Position numbers and translations under genes: made by a program. Under the pieces are notes generated by a model. It made no database searches. It worked only from the letters and a program-made list of their open reading frames with translations, and was not told where the DNA came from. A stretch of 43,229 nucleotides of DNA from Penaeus vannamei (taxonomy: Eukaryota > Arthropoda > Malacostraca > Decapoda > Penaeidae), in contig NC_091564.1 in assembly GCF_042767895.1 (NCBI RefSeq), forward strand, positions 21,462,420 to 21,505,648, given 5' to 3'. Positions 30,706-42,710 of the stretch are shown here, piece by piece (within the stretch, counting starts at the first letter, position 1; each line of letters starts with the position of its first letter).

Positions 30706-31758
30706 AGAGTTTAGTAATGCTCGTATATGTACAATTTATTTTTCCATAGTTAATTTGGAAGCTTAACATCATTAAATAGGATACCTAGGTGTGTTTCTAA
30801 CTTCCAGTTTTACTTTCTTATTTTGTTAAAAAAAATGTTTGGATCTAAAATATTTAGTAAAAAGAAATATGTGAATGCAAATATTTTTTTCTTTTATTTT
30901 CAGTGGTATGTTCCTGTAATTTATATAGGAAGTTAATAAATGCAAATTTCCTTTGAAATGGAAGCTTCTATTTTTAAATATTTTTAAAAACTGCAAAGTT
31001 TGTTTTAAATAACTATCCAAACCGACATGTCTAACACCAAATGAACAGAAGGGTATGGGTGAAAATTAAGGTGAATGGCAAAACATATACATAACTTTCA
31101 AGAAAAATGAGGAGAATGATATGTTGATTGAATCATTGATTTTTTTTTTATGATTTCTTATGGTTGATCATATCCCTTCTTGGTGATCAGTGAAAATAAT
31201 CAATGGAAGTTCCATGACTGACTAGACAGTATTTCTCACTTTAATGCTAAGTTTAGATTTAAAAGAAAGACGTAAATATGGTAGTTGGAAAGCTGTGATA
31301 AGGTTTGATGTAACCAGTAGGAGATAGGCAAAATGTCTGAGTGTTTACTTCCTTTTTTTGATCTGAGGAAACATCTTGATAGTATCAGTTTTTAATAAAG
31401 TCAAGAGCAGTTAATGGCTTTGCGTACATTATATATTCATGTATTCCTCCAAGTTTGTGTGGTACCTTTCTTGATAGCTTTAGATACCTCAACTTCATGG
31501 TTGTTAAATTATGTAACTAAATATAAAAATATATTTTAAATGTGTTTGTAGTCATATCGTTTCCAAAATTGTATATTTTATTTGCAATATATACATGTGC
31601 ATAAATTGTTTCTTTTTTGTTATTCCATGCCTGCCTCCATGTTTTTTTCAGTGAAGGACTTGAAGGGGGTGACAGTCTCTAGAAGTTGGTTAGAGATGTT
31701 TTTTATTATCTAGGATGGCCTGGTAAAGAGAAATAGAGGGAGAAAAGAATAAGAAAGT
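30706..31758. other. AT-rich DNA, nothing recognised
   Basis: May include the 3' UTR of the candidate plus-strand exon. No ORF or repeat family recognised. Confidence 0.5.
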
Positions 31759-31789
31759 TTATTTTAAGTTTACTCTTGACTTGACATGG

Positions 31790-31985
31790 GGCTTTATATT
31801 AAAAGAGTGGAAAGGAAAGACAGGAGGGGAGGAGAGAGAAAAAAAAAAAGAAGAGAAGAGAAGGAAGGAGAGAGAAAGAAAAGGGGAGAAAAAATAATGG
31901 AGGGGGAAAAAACTGAAAATTAGTGACGAAAGAGAAGAGAGAAGATTAAAGAGAAAAAGGAAAGGAAGGAAAGTAGTAAGTTCCT
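31790..31985. repeat. Purine (GA-rich) tract
   Basis: About 190 bp almost free of pyrimidines on the plus strand (GGAAAGGAAAGA-like). It is an irregular low-complexity tract, not a clean microsatellite. Confidence 0.85.
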
Positions 31986-32149
31986 GGTATCTGATATGGG
32001 AAATAACCACTCAGTTGTAGTTTATGGGTTCTATTTTCTTAAGCAAAAGTCTTTTAAGCAAGTATGGAGAATGGCATGTTGGTGGTCCGGGTTTGGCATA
32101 AACTTGGAGGAAAGAATCCCACAAAGGTAATGGTTAATGGTTAATGGCT

Positions 32150-34450
32150 AAAGCAAAATAAATGTGCTAGACATCTAAGGTCATATAGCACCATAGGAAA
32201 GTATGTTAAAGGAGGGGGTGAAAGGTGATAGTGGCTATGCACCAACTATCTAGAATAATCTTGAAAGGTAAAAGATGGGTAAAGGAGTTGCTATGTGAAT
32301 GGGCTATGATGGGTGGAAGTAAGGGAGTTACATAAGGGTTTCATGTGTGTATCCAAGAGGGAGTGGAAATGATAAGAGGGGATGGAGGGAGGGAGAATAT
32401 ACGTGTAGTTGGAGTTGAGGGGGTGGGTTGTGTATGTTAAAGGAGGGGGTGAAAGGTGATAGTGGCTATGCACCAACTATCTAGAATAATCTTGAAAGGT
32501 AAAAGATGGGTAAAGGAGTTGCTATGTGAATGGGCTATGATGGGTGGAAGTAAGGGAGTTACATAAGGGTTTCATGTGTGTATCCAAGAGGGAGTGGAAA
32601 TGATAAGAGGGGATGGAGGGAGGGAGAATATACGTGTAGTTGGAGTTGAGGGGGTGGGTTGTGTTGGGAGGGAGTAGGAGGCAGTGGTGTACGGGTAATA
32701 TGATGAGGAGGAGGATGAATATCAGTAGTATCAGAAGGATGGATACCAGTAGTAGGCAGAATTGAGGGGGTTAGGTTGTGTTGAGAGGGAGTAGGGGGAA
32801 GGGGTGTTGGTGGAATATGAGCAGGAAGGGGATGGATATCGGCAGTCACTTTGAGCGTGGAGGGAGCATGAGTTGTGGAATTTTGTCTCAAGCATATAGC
32901 TTTGAATATCTTCTATAGTTTCTCCAGTGCAGTTGGTTGGGGAGTTTTGTGAGACAAAGGTTTTCTTATGAGGGGGGAAGAGGAGACTGGTGTCTGAGGA
33001 ATAAAGGCAAAGGTAGGTGGAGGCGAGTATGTGGTACGGGACGAAGGGGGGGAATGTTTAGTCTGTCTGCTATAGGTAGTGCAGGGAGGGAGAGGGGAGT
33101 GTTGGGGCTGTAGTTGAGATTGGAGTGTCTGGATTTGGAGTGGCAAAAGAATTTGACTGGGGGATGTAGAATGTAGAAGTGGACGTGGGGAAGTAAGTAG
33201 GTAAAGGGGTCTAGAAACGTCTTAGGGTGGAGGAGGGGCAGAGCAAGTAACATTACTAGAGTAGGGAGTATGAGAGAAACCTTGTTGGTGTGCTTCCTGT
33301 CTGGCTTCACGTAGAGTGAGACCAATTTTGTATCTGAGAGTTGCTACCTGCGACTCAAACTTGTAAGTGGGACAGCCTCTATAAAATACATTATGGGGGC
33401 CGCCACAGTTAGTACATGTGCATGTTTGTGCATGGCAGTTTGATTGGTTATGACCAGGTTCGGCACATATGGTGCATCAGTCTGTGGAACAGCATTGTTT
33501 GGCGGGATGTCTAAATCGCCAACAGTTTTGACATATGGGGAGGAGGTTGGCATGGTCAAATGGAAGATCATGTGAACAGAAAGTAATTTGGGCAATGTTG
33601 GTGGGTTTCTTTCAATGACCTCTTGGAGAAATAGAATAGTACTGTACTGATATCACATCACGGTCTTTGAGGCAGAGAAATCGGTTAGATTTGATAATGC
33701 TCTATCATCAGTTTCAGATGCAACTGTTACGAGATGGGAATGATCGGGTCAGGTACGGAAGGGGATTCTGCCCACTTGCTCTTGGAGACGTTCTGGAAAG
33801 AGAAGTGTGTTGCCTGAGTAAGGAGTTGTAGGGGGATCACGAAAAATCGGTCCCATTTGGCTGGGCTAAATAGAGTATTTAAGATATTGGTAGATCTGTG
33901 GGTGGTAGAAGGGCAGGGACGTGTGGAAGAGGGAGTATTGTTGAGGGGGGTATTATTATGTAGATGGAGAATAACGTAGTGATAAGGGTAGATGAGATGA
34001 TTGGTGAAGTTGGAAGTTGGGAGAGTAGGAGTCTCAACTTAGGTGGATAATGCACTAGTAGGCATTGAAGTCTGGGTAGTAGTTGTAATGTTCAGAGTCG
34101 TGGTCAAAGGAGAGCCTGGGGTAGGGGAGCTGGCCATGGGAAGCCTTGGCTATGTTGGGGAAATAAACAGTCTCAGGGTCCCCTTGAGGGGTAAGCGCCA
34201 AACAAAACGGGAATACCATGCCTATGGTTCCCTCAGAAACTTCAGGACTGGCACAAAGTCAGCCTTTCATCCTTTCAGTATGGCTCTTACACCTTTGGAA
34301 GTAGACAGTAGAAGGGGTTGAAGAAGGGATGGAAATGAAAGAGCTGGTCGACTCAAATTAGTTGAGTCGAGGGACTGAGGCCCTAGGCAGGGGAGATCCC
34401 TGCATTGGGTCTCAAGTCTCCATCTCCTAAGCCCCCCCATGACAACAACA
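32150..34450 (-). pseudogene. Gag-type ORF1 relic of a non-LTR retroelement with its 3' end
   Basis: The minus-strand frames, broken by stops and shifts, contain a WDRFF-like block (about 33840-33870) and three zinc knuckles at about 33370-33540. These are CQNC..H..C, CTIC..H..C and CTNC..H......C, followed by a long Pro/His/Thr-rich tail (32560-33325). The knuckle order matches the ORF1 relic at 26-1450. The sequence near 32155-32200 looks like a LINE 3' end, and no reverse transcriptase lies between. One internal segment is tandemly duplicated (32202-32663). Confidence 0.65.
32202..32663. repeat. Two tandem copies of a 231-bp unit
   Basis: Unit 1 at 32202-32432 and unit 2 at 32433-32663 appear virtually identical by eye, so the duplication is very recent or an assembly duplication. 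Confidence 0.92.
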
Positions 34451-34899
34451 GGAAAGGGATTGGGGGCCCAACAAAGGTAAGCACCTCAATAAGTGGTCAA
34501 GGGTTAGGGATGGGAACATATATTCTAAGGGTTAAATTATGGTTGAAGCATAAAGTTGTTTATGAAACTTACTGAAGAAGGCAGAGGTCATGACAGGATA
34601 ATGAACCGTGTTAGAAATTTCTCTACAGTATCCAAAGCAGTAGTCCTCAGCTGGAGACATGGATCATTAAAGTAACTAGGTTTTTTTCTCTTCAGTTGTG
34701 TTAGGCCAACGGGCTAGGCTCAATAGCAGCCGTAGATGTGGCCAATAAAAAGCAAGGAGTGAAGACCAAACCTAACAAATAAGTGGGAATTTCATTGTTG
34801 TAGTATTTAATCTAGTTACAAACTAGGTAAATAGGAGACTTTTGGATTTACATGCACTTTACCTTCTCATTTTGCAGTTCCAGTCATTAAATTGTATAA

Positions 34900-35200
34900 A
34901 TTGTCTTTACACCTGGTTTTGTAGGAAGAACAAAGGCAGTAGGGATCTACCACAATTAGCATACATGCTTGTGTAGAACAGATTGATCAATCATGACCAC
35001 ACTGAACACACACAGGATATCAGGCTGGGGAGCAGCAGTGTTTGGCAAGGTGGCCTAGACACCAACAACTGACATTGATGGGAGAGTGATTGATAGAGAG
35101 GGACTCTCCAAAATAAATTTATTTATTTATTGAAAATTTTTAGCATCAACATCTAAGGTCGGATATTGAGGCTTGGGGCAAAGCCCCCTGGTAAGGAAAA
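34900..35200 (-). pseudogene. Second fragment of the gag-type ORF1 relic
   Basis: Bases 34930-35080 resemble the zinc-knuckle part at 33390-33540. Bases 35130-35190 contain an ACATCTAAGGTC block like the retroelement 3' end at 32175. No intact frame remains. Confidence 0.5.
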
Positions 35201-35339
35201 GTCATACAGTGCTATACGTGCTGTAGTAAAAAAGTAAAAAAATTGTTAATAATTAGGAAGAAATACATTATATGTCAAAGATGGTAGAGTGCTGTAGGTT
35301 AGTGTGATAGTGAAAAGGGTAAAAAGGGAAGAGCAAATC

Positions 35340-35530
35340 GAGTATGAAGACCATTCAAGACTGGCACAAAGCCAGCCTTTCAGCACATCTCGCACACTTT
35401 TGGGTGTGGACAGAATAAGGGGATGAAGGGAAGACCATGCAAAATTAGTTGAGGCAAGGGCTAAGGTCCAAGGTAGGGGTGATCCCCTACCTTGGGCCTG
35501 TCTCCATCTCCTTAGTTTCCCTACAGCAAG
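35340..35530 (-). mobile_element. Repeat copy related to 34229-34450
   Basis: Shares blocks such as GACTGGCACAAAG.CAGCCTTTCA and the GTCTCCATCTCCT(A/T)AG end with 34245-34440, the presumed 5' end of the gag relic. A reverse-oriented relative is at 2735-2835. Confidence 0.55.
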
Positions 35531-35978
35531 ACGGGGATTTTGGAGATAATGTTTACGGAAAGGAATATGGAAATATTGGTGAAGAACTTACGGGGGCCTC
35601 TGTGGGAAATGGTGATACATGCAAGTATTCTAGTGGGAGCAGTAGAGAGGGTGGGGTATGTTGGGAGGGTGTAGGAGGAAGGGGGATGGAGGAATGGAGG
35701 TCTGCAAATACTTTAAATGTAGTAGGAACAGAGGGAGTGGAGTGTTCCCTTGGGTCATCTTTATGAAGTTTTGGAGGTCTTCAAGGGTTCTGAAAGAGGA
35801 GTTGGGTGAAGAGGTTTTGAGGAGGAGAAGAGGAGATAGATATCTGAGGAGCAGAAGAGGAGGAATGTGTAGGAATCTTTGTTTGGCTGGATGGCCAAAA
35901 CTCCAATATTTCTGACACTGATGAGAAAGGGGTCAATTTGGTCAGACATGGTAGGACAATCCATCAATATGAACCTCA

Positions 35979-36369
35979 TGGGGGTCATTTCTGAAATAGT
36001 TAATCTTGTAAATATTGACGGACTTACACAGGCCTCTGGGAGGAATACTATTAACACTGTACTGCCACTGCATCATATTCAGCAAGGCAGGTAAGGAGGT
36101 CAATTTCACAATCTGACCAGTCCTTGTAGATGGGACAAGCATTTGGAGGAATAGAAACCATTCCAGTACAAATATGGGGGTCATTTCTGAAGAAGATAAT
36201 CTTGTAAATATTGACGGACTTACACTGGCCTCTGGGAGGAATACTATTAACACTGTACTGCCACTGCATCATATTCAGCAAGGCAGGTAAGGAGGTCAAT
36301 TTCACAATCTGACCAGTCCTTGTAGATGGGACAAGCATTTGGAGGAATAGAAACCATTCCAGTACAAAT
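35979..36369. repeat. Two tandem copies of a 196-bp unit
   Basis: Unit 1 begins at about 35979 and unit 2 at 36175, with near identity from GGGGGTCATTTCTGAA onwards. It lies within gag-relic sequence. Confidence 0.9.
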
Positions 36370-36374
36370 ATTTA

Positions 36375-36550
36375 CCCACTAATGACAGGTGTCCCACATG
36401 AGACACCCAAAAAAACTGAACATTGCCAGGTGTCCCACCAGTGTGATGCTGTATCGGGGCTTGCAGTCTGACGCAGCAGTGGGAGGTGAGTCCAGGGCAG
36501 CCCCACCCGCTGATTTAGTAACTGCCTGGAATCTTATACTTTCTGCTTCA
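36375..36550. repeat. Dispersed repeat, copy 1 (ACAGGTGTCCCACAT family)
   Basis: Similar to 41475-41700 (copy 2): both start near ACAGGTGTCCCACAT, contain GTGTGATG...GCTTGCA, and end in an A/T-rich block. Confidence 0.6.
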
Positions 36551-36559
36551 TAATATACT

Positions 36560-37180
36560 GGCATTAATGATTTAAGAGAGGGAGAGGTCTGGCAGGAATG
36601 GGTTTGCCAGCAAGGTCAGTTAGGGTAGATAGTGCACCAGCTTGGGATTCAAACGTAACTGACAAGGTGTGAATGATCTGAGCAACTGTGAAAGGTTTTT
36701 GGAGGCACTGTTGAAAGAGAAGGGTATACTCAGAATAAGGGGCTGTGGGGGGCATCACAAAGAATCAATACTTTGGCTGGGCCACAGAGTACTCAGGTTT
36801 GCATAGGTAGAGGCAGTAGAAGCATGAGGGTGAGAGGAAGATGGGCTGGTGTGGAGTGGAGCAGTTCTGCTGGGAGGGATGAACAGTAGTAATAAGGGAA
36901 GAGGGGGTAGACATTGAAGAGGACTGCAGCAGGAGATGAAGAGGAGAATGTTGGGGGAAGAGGAAGGCTTTAAGTAATAACCTGGGTAGGTTTTTGGAAT
37001 GGTTAATAGTTCGTAAGTGTCGAAGAGGGGGTATTAGTATCAGTGGTCAGAGCCTTCGTCAAAAGAGGGGCAGGGGTCTGAAAACCATCAAAACCAAATT
37101 CATATAGGCTAGTTGATGAAGGGACAAGCCTTAATACCCCAATTAAGGGTAAAGAACCTTTATTATTGGCCATGGTGAGC
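36560..37180 (-). pseudogene. Third gag-type ORF1 relic, N-terminal part
   Basis: A minus-strand frame contains a PPTAPYSEYTLLFQQCL-like block. It aligns by eye with 33770-33880 of the main relic, sharing GAAAGAGAAG and TTTGGCTGGGC on the plus strand. An ATG in ACCATGGCC context lies near 37171. Frameshifted and non-functional. Confidence 0.55.
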
Positions 37181-37508
37181 CTGAATTAAAAGGGGAACAG
37201 AAATGGTAAATATGGTAATAAATATGGTCATTTTGAGGCAGAATTGTAATAAAGGTATTAAGACTAATAGACATACTACTAAGCAGTCTAGCAATATATA
37301 AACACATGCATTTTGCTGTCACCCTGTCAACATACATACTACTTGCTTGTACCCAAGAGCATTATTCCAAGGATTTAGATGGGCCATTAATATTGCCAAC
37401 AATTTTGCAAGAGATTCAAGTTTCTTTGTCATTCAAATTAAGTGTGGCTATACAATCTCAGTATTCAAAATTTATATGGGGAAAATGAAAACAAAAATTT
37501 CCTCTTTC

Positions 37509-37514
37509 TTTATT
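37509..37514 (-). terminator. RpS17 polyadenylation signal AATAAA
   Basis: AATAAA on the minus strand begins 8-9 bases after the TAA stop, implying a very short 3' UTR, as is common for ribosomal-protein mRNAs. Confidence 0.7.
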
Positions 37515-37522
37515 AGCTAAGT

Positions 37523-40500
37523 TTATCGCCTTCCGCCAATAGAAGAAGGAACAGGCTGTGTCACCTGAAGGCCAGCAAGCTTGTCAAAGTCCTGTAAAGA
37601 AAAGAAAGAAAAAAAAAAAAGAGGTTACACTTTTATTTAAAAAACTAATTTCAAACAAAGAAAACTTTACCCAAGTAAGAAAGTAGAACGTATCCAATTA
37701 AATGAACATACCATGGTCTTAAGCAACTCCTTGGTATCGGCATCAACTTCAATAATGTCCTCCTCAAGGGCTGAGACCTCTGGCACATAGTTGTCACGTC
37801 TTTCTCTCTCTTCTTCCTGTAGCTTAATGGAGATGCCACGAACTGGTCCACGCTGGATGCGTTTCATCAAATGAGTCACAAACCTGTAAGACACCATAAG
37901 GTTAAACATTACAAAAAATGATCAAAAGCAAGTTATTATAGCTTGCTATATAACTGGATCAGCTTCAACTTACTCTGCACACTATTTGAAAAGTATTTAA
38001 AACCTAGAGAAAGTGTAAATGAAACTTTGTACAAGTGAGGTCACATTCTAAATACTACCATGACCAATGCTTCTAATTATTCACAATCACCTTTACACTG
38101 GACTAACACTTACAGTACTTGCTTTTATTGTACATAAAATACATATGCATTCATTTCATAGTAATCTTTATGAAATACAATCCATCTATAGTTTCATTAC
38201 CAACATGTATGCATCCAGTAATTTCAGGATTTCAAACACTTAACCCAATGCCGAAGGGAAAATGTTGCGTTCACTTTAGTATTGTTTTGTTAAAGGTTTC
38301 TGCACATGTATGGCTCTGTCATTACTTAGCCCCAAAGAAGTCAATTAGTAGATCTTGTGATCTCCCCTTCCTTTGAATATCAGGGAGATTTTTTTACTAA
38401 TGCTATCGATATAAACATATCAATTATAAACAATAGAATTACTATATTAGTCAATTTACTAATAGCAATATCAAAAATTTGAAAATAGTATTGAAAATTA
38501 ACAAAAAGGGTTGACATGTGAGACAGGTAATTCTCATAATTAGCTCATTGGTGTTTTGGTACTTGGAGCCATCTATATGTAAAAATTACTAAATTAAACA
38601 CAGAGGGCGTATCATACACACATGCCATCCCTGGTGGAAAATGGTTATCTTGAGGTGAACAAATGCATAGTCATCAGGACCCCCCTACCCAAATCAACCC
38701 TCCCCTCAGGCAGTCCCCCTAAAGGGCATGCCCAATAAATGCAGTTTTATCATAAATAATAATAACTATATTAATCCTTATTAAATTGCAACTTTGTATG
38801 AACCACTTGATGCCAGGGATGGCATATGCGTACATGCTATGCCCACTGTGTTTAATTTAGTATGTTTTTACATATTGCAGGCTCTACAAGTACCAATGAC
38901 CCAATAACATTATTGATATTGATAGCATTATTAAAAAATAGTTTTCCTACTATTTCAAAGAAATGTGAGGTCACAAGACCTACTAATTGACTCCTACATG
39001 TACAAAAACATTTAACAATACAATACTAAAGTAAACAACATTTACCATCACCATTAGGTTAATAACTAATAAATGGATTCACTGTCCCACTTTCTTTCCA
39101 TGTATAGTGGAGTGCTATGACATGAACCTTAGCTCTACCTTCAGATAGATCTAGATAAATTGATAAATTAAAAATATTTTCGACCAATAATAGAAGAGAT
39201 TTTTGTACTGCATATTTAAGAACAGACCCAGCAATCTTGTTGCGTAGCGGTTTCGACGGTATGATAGCAATCTCCTCACAGATACGCTTGTTTGTGTGGA
39301 AGTCATTGCCGAGGCGAGTGTAGTACTTCTCAATGATGACACGTGCGGCCTTCTTGACAGTTTTTGTACGTACTCGACCCTGGGGAAAAATAACAATTAT
39401 GTATCATGTCCATTTTTCACATTTTTATGTGAATACCAAAGAATAAAACACTTGAAATATTCTAAAACCCATGATAATTGTATACACCTGTTATCCACCC
39501 CTAACAAAATGTTCAATTATTATTCAGCATTCAAATGTTTCCTAAAATATATTCTAATTCCTCATGGAAAAATCCATTTTCAATAAATCCAAATTTCAAT
39601 ATATTTGGCCTTATAAAAGTGACTACAAAGATATGGAATGTCCATTTGCGACAAGTGAACCATTGTACAACACCCACCCATATCAAATCTACAATTGGGT
39701 TCCTAAAATAGGATTCCAATTATGAAGAGAATTTTATGTCCTGGCAAGACTTACAGAGGCAGGGTTTTTCTGGCTGAACAGGACTGAAAAGTTAGATAAG
39801 CATGGGTCTCCTAATGCCATAAAGTTACAGGCAGACAATATTTTTAACTTTGGGAAACCTAACATATACAAATATTTGAGACCATACTAAAAGTCCAACA
39901 AATGAACCTCTCCATTTTTGTAGAATTTTTTTTTTTATCCCTAATTAGCAGAAGAGAAAAGGAATCAAAGACTTCACATATCTGATTGTATTTCATACTG
40001 TTTCATATGGCAAGAGACATAGTTGTTATTAATAAGAAAGATTTAAAGCCCTACATATATTCCCACAAAACAGAGCTTGGGTTGCTCCTATATTAAGAAA
40101 AAATATCATGGATGTTTACAAGTGCTTGAAAACAATTTCACATGTGGTATTTACCATCTGCATCACTGTATATACTGTAAACATTAGGGTTTACTGATTT
40201 GGCTCTGTCCAGCCTTATTTAAACTCCATTACTGGAAGGTTGTACCTATTTTTTTTTTTGCTTTAGAGTGGCTGGTACATGGCTCAGTTTAAGAGTAAGT
40301 AAATCCTGTTACCAGTAGATTGAAATATAGCATTTTATTTCCCTTTCAATTCCATTTTCAATTCATGAAGGAATTTTTCATATGACTATTCTTTGGAATT
40401 TATTAATCTAATGCTTCCTAGGACTAACTTTCATTAAATAGCTATCCTAGACCCTAGCTTTTCATTTTTATGTAACTGACACTGTACAACTACTATTTAA

Positions 40501-42634
40501 TAATGCACTTAGATGTGCAAATGAAAAGGACTTTTCTGTATGAAGTACCCAAATCTTTTACATTATTTTGTGTATACGAGCCTAAATTGCAATTATTCAG
40601 CCGTAAAACATGAAAAGGTAAAAGCCAACAATAGGATCTGCTTTAAATTAATCATTAACAACCAGACTAAACTACACAGGGTAAATCTTCAGAATATCTA
40701 ACTTTTTAAGGCAGCAGTACACCATTGAAGTACTCTTTAAAAAAATCTGATGTTCCCTGCATATTCTATTATTCATAATTACAAATTTATGGATCTCATG
40801 GAAGATGCATCGAATACAAGATGAATTATATAAAAGATACTACAAATAACAGCCCAGAAATCAGGTTCGAATACTGATTCAGTGGGAATGTTACGAGGTA
40901 ATTGTGATATTACATCCGCCTCTCTGACATCAACGATAATCGTGTAACGCTTTAGCCTGCCGGGAATACGTGGTGGAGGTTTTGTTTCCTCGGAGGGAGT
41001 TGAGGGGTGGCAGCGGGCACAGCCCCCTCCAACGGCAAGTCATGTGAATAACCACGGTTATTTCCACTGTGCCTTATATTATAAGTGTTATTAAACCCCG
41101 CATTTTCCCTGGAACCTTTCATGCACTCCCCTGCAATCGGGGCCAAGTTTGTCACTAACGGGGGGCTTCCGCGCAATAATAACTATAGATTAGTAATGTG
41201 GACAGTCAGAGGAATCCAACGATACCAAAATCATCGACATCGGAGCAGCGGAGGTAATACAGAAAATTACCAAAATATATTCAAATTGCCCTAACTTAGT
41301 GTGTCCATACCATAAAGATTAACTACCAATGCCATGAAGATCATTCATACTTAACCCTGCAATTTTCCAGGTGCTTTCCCCTGCTATCATGCTTGCTACT
41401 AATGGGTGGAGTGGGGGTTCTGCATAATAAAACCTACATGTTTACAATACAGACAATGGCAGGAATCCAAGCACATTAACCCATTTATGACAGGTGTCCC
41501 ACATACAAGGCACCCAGAAAATTAATCATTCCCAGGTGACCTGCTCGTGTGATGTGTGCTAGCTAGGAGCTTGCACTCATTTTGTTACCCGTGGCGCATG
41601 GCGTGCGGGCAGGTTCCCGCACTTGCCTGAGCGCCAATTTTGAAGCTGCCCGGAAAACAATATTTTTAGCTTAAAAATGTGCCATCCCTAGTGGGTCCAT
41701 ATTGTCACAATCTGTTATAACAAATATTAGATACAATAACTGGGCCCATCTCGAGATTTTGCATAATTTTCATAAATTTGGAGACTCAAGAGAGGAATAC
41801 ATCAATACCTATATCAAAATCCATTAAGTAGACTATTCTGTAAAATTATCTAGTGGCAGTGTAAGGTTATTTTATACTTCATCTCTTTGGTGGTGATAGG
41901 CAGCAGCTACTTTCGTCATTTAGAGGTAAATAGGAGGTCGCAGCGGCTGTACCTATGTTGATTAAGCATTTCTTAAGTTCATTTTAGTGCATCGCTCTGG
42001 CTAACTTTAACCTGAGTTGTCACATCTCTTGCTAGAGAACCGACATGAATGGGGGCTGTGGCTAGTTCATTGGGGCTACATGACTGCAATTATGTCTTGA
42101 TATTAGCATGATTTTTCGTTATAGTGTTAGCTCCTTATGGCTGGGTTTATCTTAAATATAGACATTTTTCACATCAACACAAAACATAGGTTTCTATAAT
42201 CACTACCGAAAGCTCGATATAGGTGACGTACATTATGCGTATGCAAGATATTCTTTATAAATAATAAACAGTCGTCAGTTGCAAAATTTCCACGATGGAA
42301 GACTGAAATTTGGTGGATCTATTTATGACCGATTTCTTGTTTTGGACTTTAGTTTCAGGCGATAGCTTCAGAGGAGCTTGTAAAGCCTCCCAGTTCTTGG
42401 TTTCCCTCCGCGTATTTGAAGTAAATACTCACTTATTCAACTGTTCCTGAAAACTCATCCTCACTCGTCGAGTTTGTTTACATCCCGGAAGGATCCACAC
42501 ATCACAACCGTATCCCACTATTTCTCTTATAAAACCTCAACGTCGGCTTATTCCTGAATTATAAACATATAAGCAGTACACCAAATAATATAGGTGCTTT
42601 ACTATATAAACTGTAGCCATAAAACGCTTACCAT
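37523..42634 (-). CDS. RpS17: 40S ribosomal protein S17 (eS17), four exons
   Basis: RPS17 is a structural protein of the small ribosomal subunit. Coding exons, in transcript order: 42632-42634 (the ATG only), 39228-39379, 37712-37883, 37523-37591; in phase at GT-AG junctions. They give 131 codons plus TAA, the normal family length (about 130-135). Exon 2 reads GRVRTKTVKKAARVIIEKYY and continues with LGNDFHTNKRICEEIAIIPS. Exon 3 contains FVTHLMKRIQRGPVRGISIK and RRDNYVPEVSALEED. Exon 4 ends in a short VTQPVPSSIGGRR tail that diverges from vertebrates, as usual. The ATG as the last codon of exon 1 is common in ribosomal-protein genes. Introns are 3,252, 1,344 and 120 bp. Confidence 0.96.
38545..38907. 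repeat. Foldback repeat in RpS17 intron 2
   Basis: About 100-bp arms at 38545-38645 and 38800-38907 are inverted copies of each other, with a spacer of about 150 bp. Shared blocks are ACTAAATTAAACACAG, TGCCATCCCTGG and CATTGG...GGTACTTG. This is a MITE-like or foldback element. Confidence 0.8.
41090..41475. repeat. Two diverged copies of a dispersed repeat
   Basis: About 41090-41225 and 41350-41475 share the ordered blocks TTAA(A)CCC.GCA, ATTTTCC, CCCCTGC, CACTAA/ACTAATGG, TAATAA and GACA.T..CAGGAATCCAA, at perhaps 70% identity by eye. Confidence 0.6.
41475..41700. repeat. Dispersed repeat, copy 2 (ACAGGTGTCCCACAT family)
   Basis: Relative of 36375-36550. Its end carries GTGCCATCCCTAG, also related to the arm sequence of the foldback repeat at 38545-38907. 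Confidence 0.55.
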
Positions 42635-42710
42635 CTTCAAGGATTAGCCGGATACTTTAAAAGTTTCTAGCACACACACGTCCCAGACAGGGTTCACTCG
42701 GAAAGGAGCG
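42632..42710 (-). promoter_or_regulatory. RpS17 5' UTR and candidate TOP start
   Basis: A pyrimidine run CTCCTTTCC on the minus strand (42708 down to 42700) fits a 5' terminal oligopyrimidine start. TOP starts put ribosomal-protein mRNAs under mTOR-linked translational control. It would give a 5' UTR of about 75 nt before the ATG. Confidence 0.5.

Larger units (their letters stand above)
39380..42631 (-). other. RpS17 intron 1 with dispersed repeats
   Basis: A 3.25-kb intron. Bases 39380-40850 are AT-rich with nothing recognised. Bases 40950-41700 hold repeats (two related copies at about 41090-41225 and 41350-41475, and copy 2 of the ACAGGTGTCCCACAT family at 41475-41700). Bases 41700-42600 hold nothing I can name. 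I looked for C/D-box snoRNA patterns and found no convincing one. Confidence 0.7.

Noticed and set aside
32559..33595. Pro/His-rich minus-strand frames as host genes
   Set aside because: Adjacent broken frames hold zinc knuckles of retroelement gag type, and repeats of the same sequence occur at 34.9 and 36.6 kb.
38640..38690. TGATGA box on the minus strand in RpS17 intron 2, as a snoRNA C box
   Set aside because: No D box (CTGA) or terminal stem at suitable distance, and the site lies in the spacer of the foldback repeat.
39151..39396. 81-codon minus-strand frame starting MLFFPRVEY
   Set aside because: It crosses the RpS17 exon 2 in the wrong frame; the correct frame gives the conserved GRVRTKTVKK sequence.
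40862..40875. GGTTCGAATAC, like a tRNA B box
   Set aside because: No matching A box, acceptor stem or anticodon arm could be formed around it; the same holds for AGTTCGATTC near 42731.
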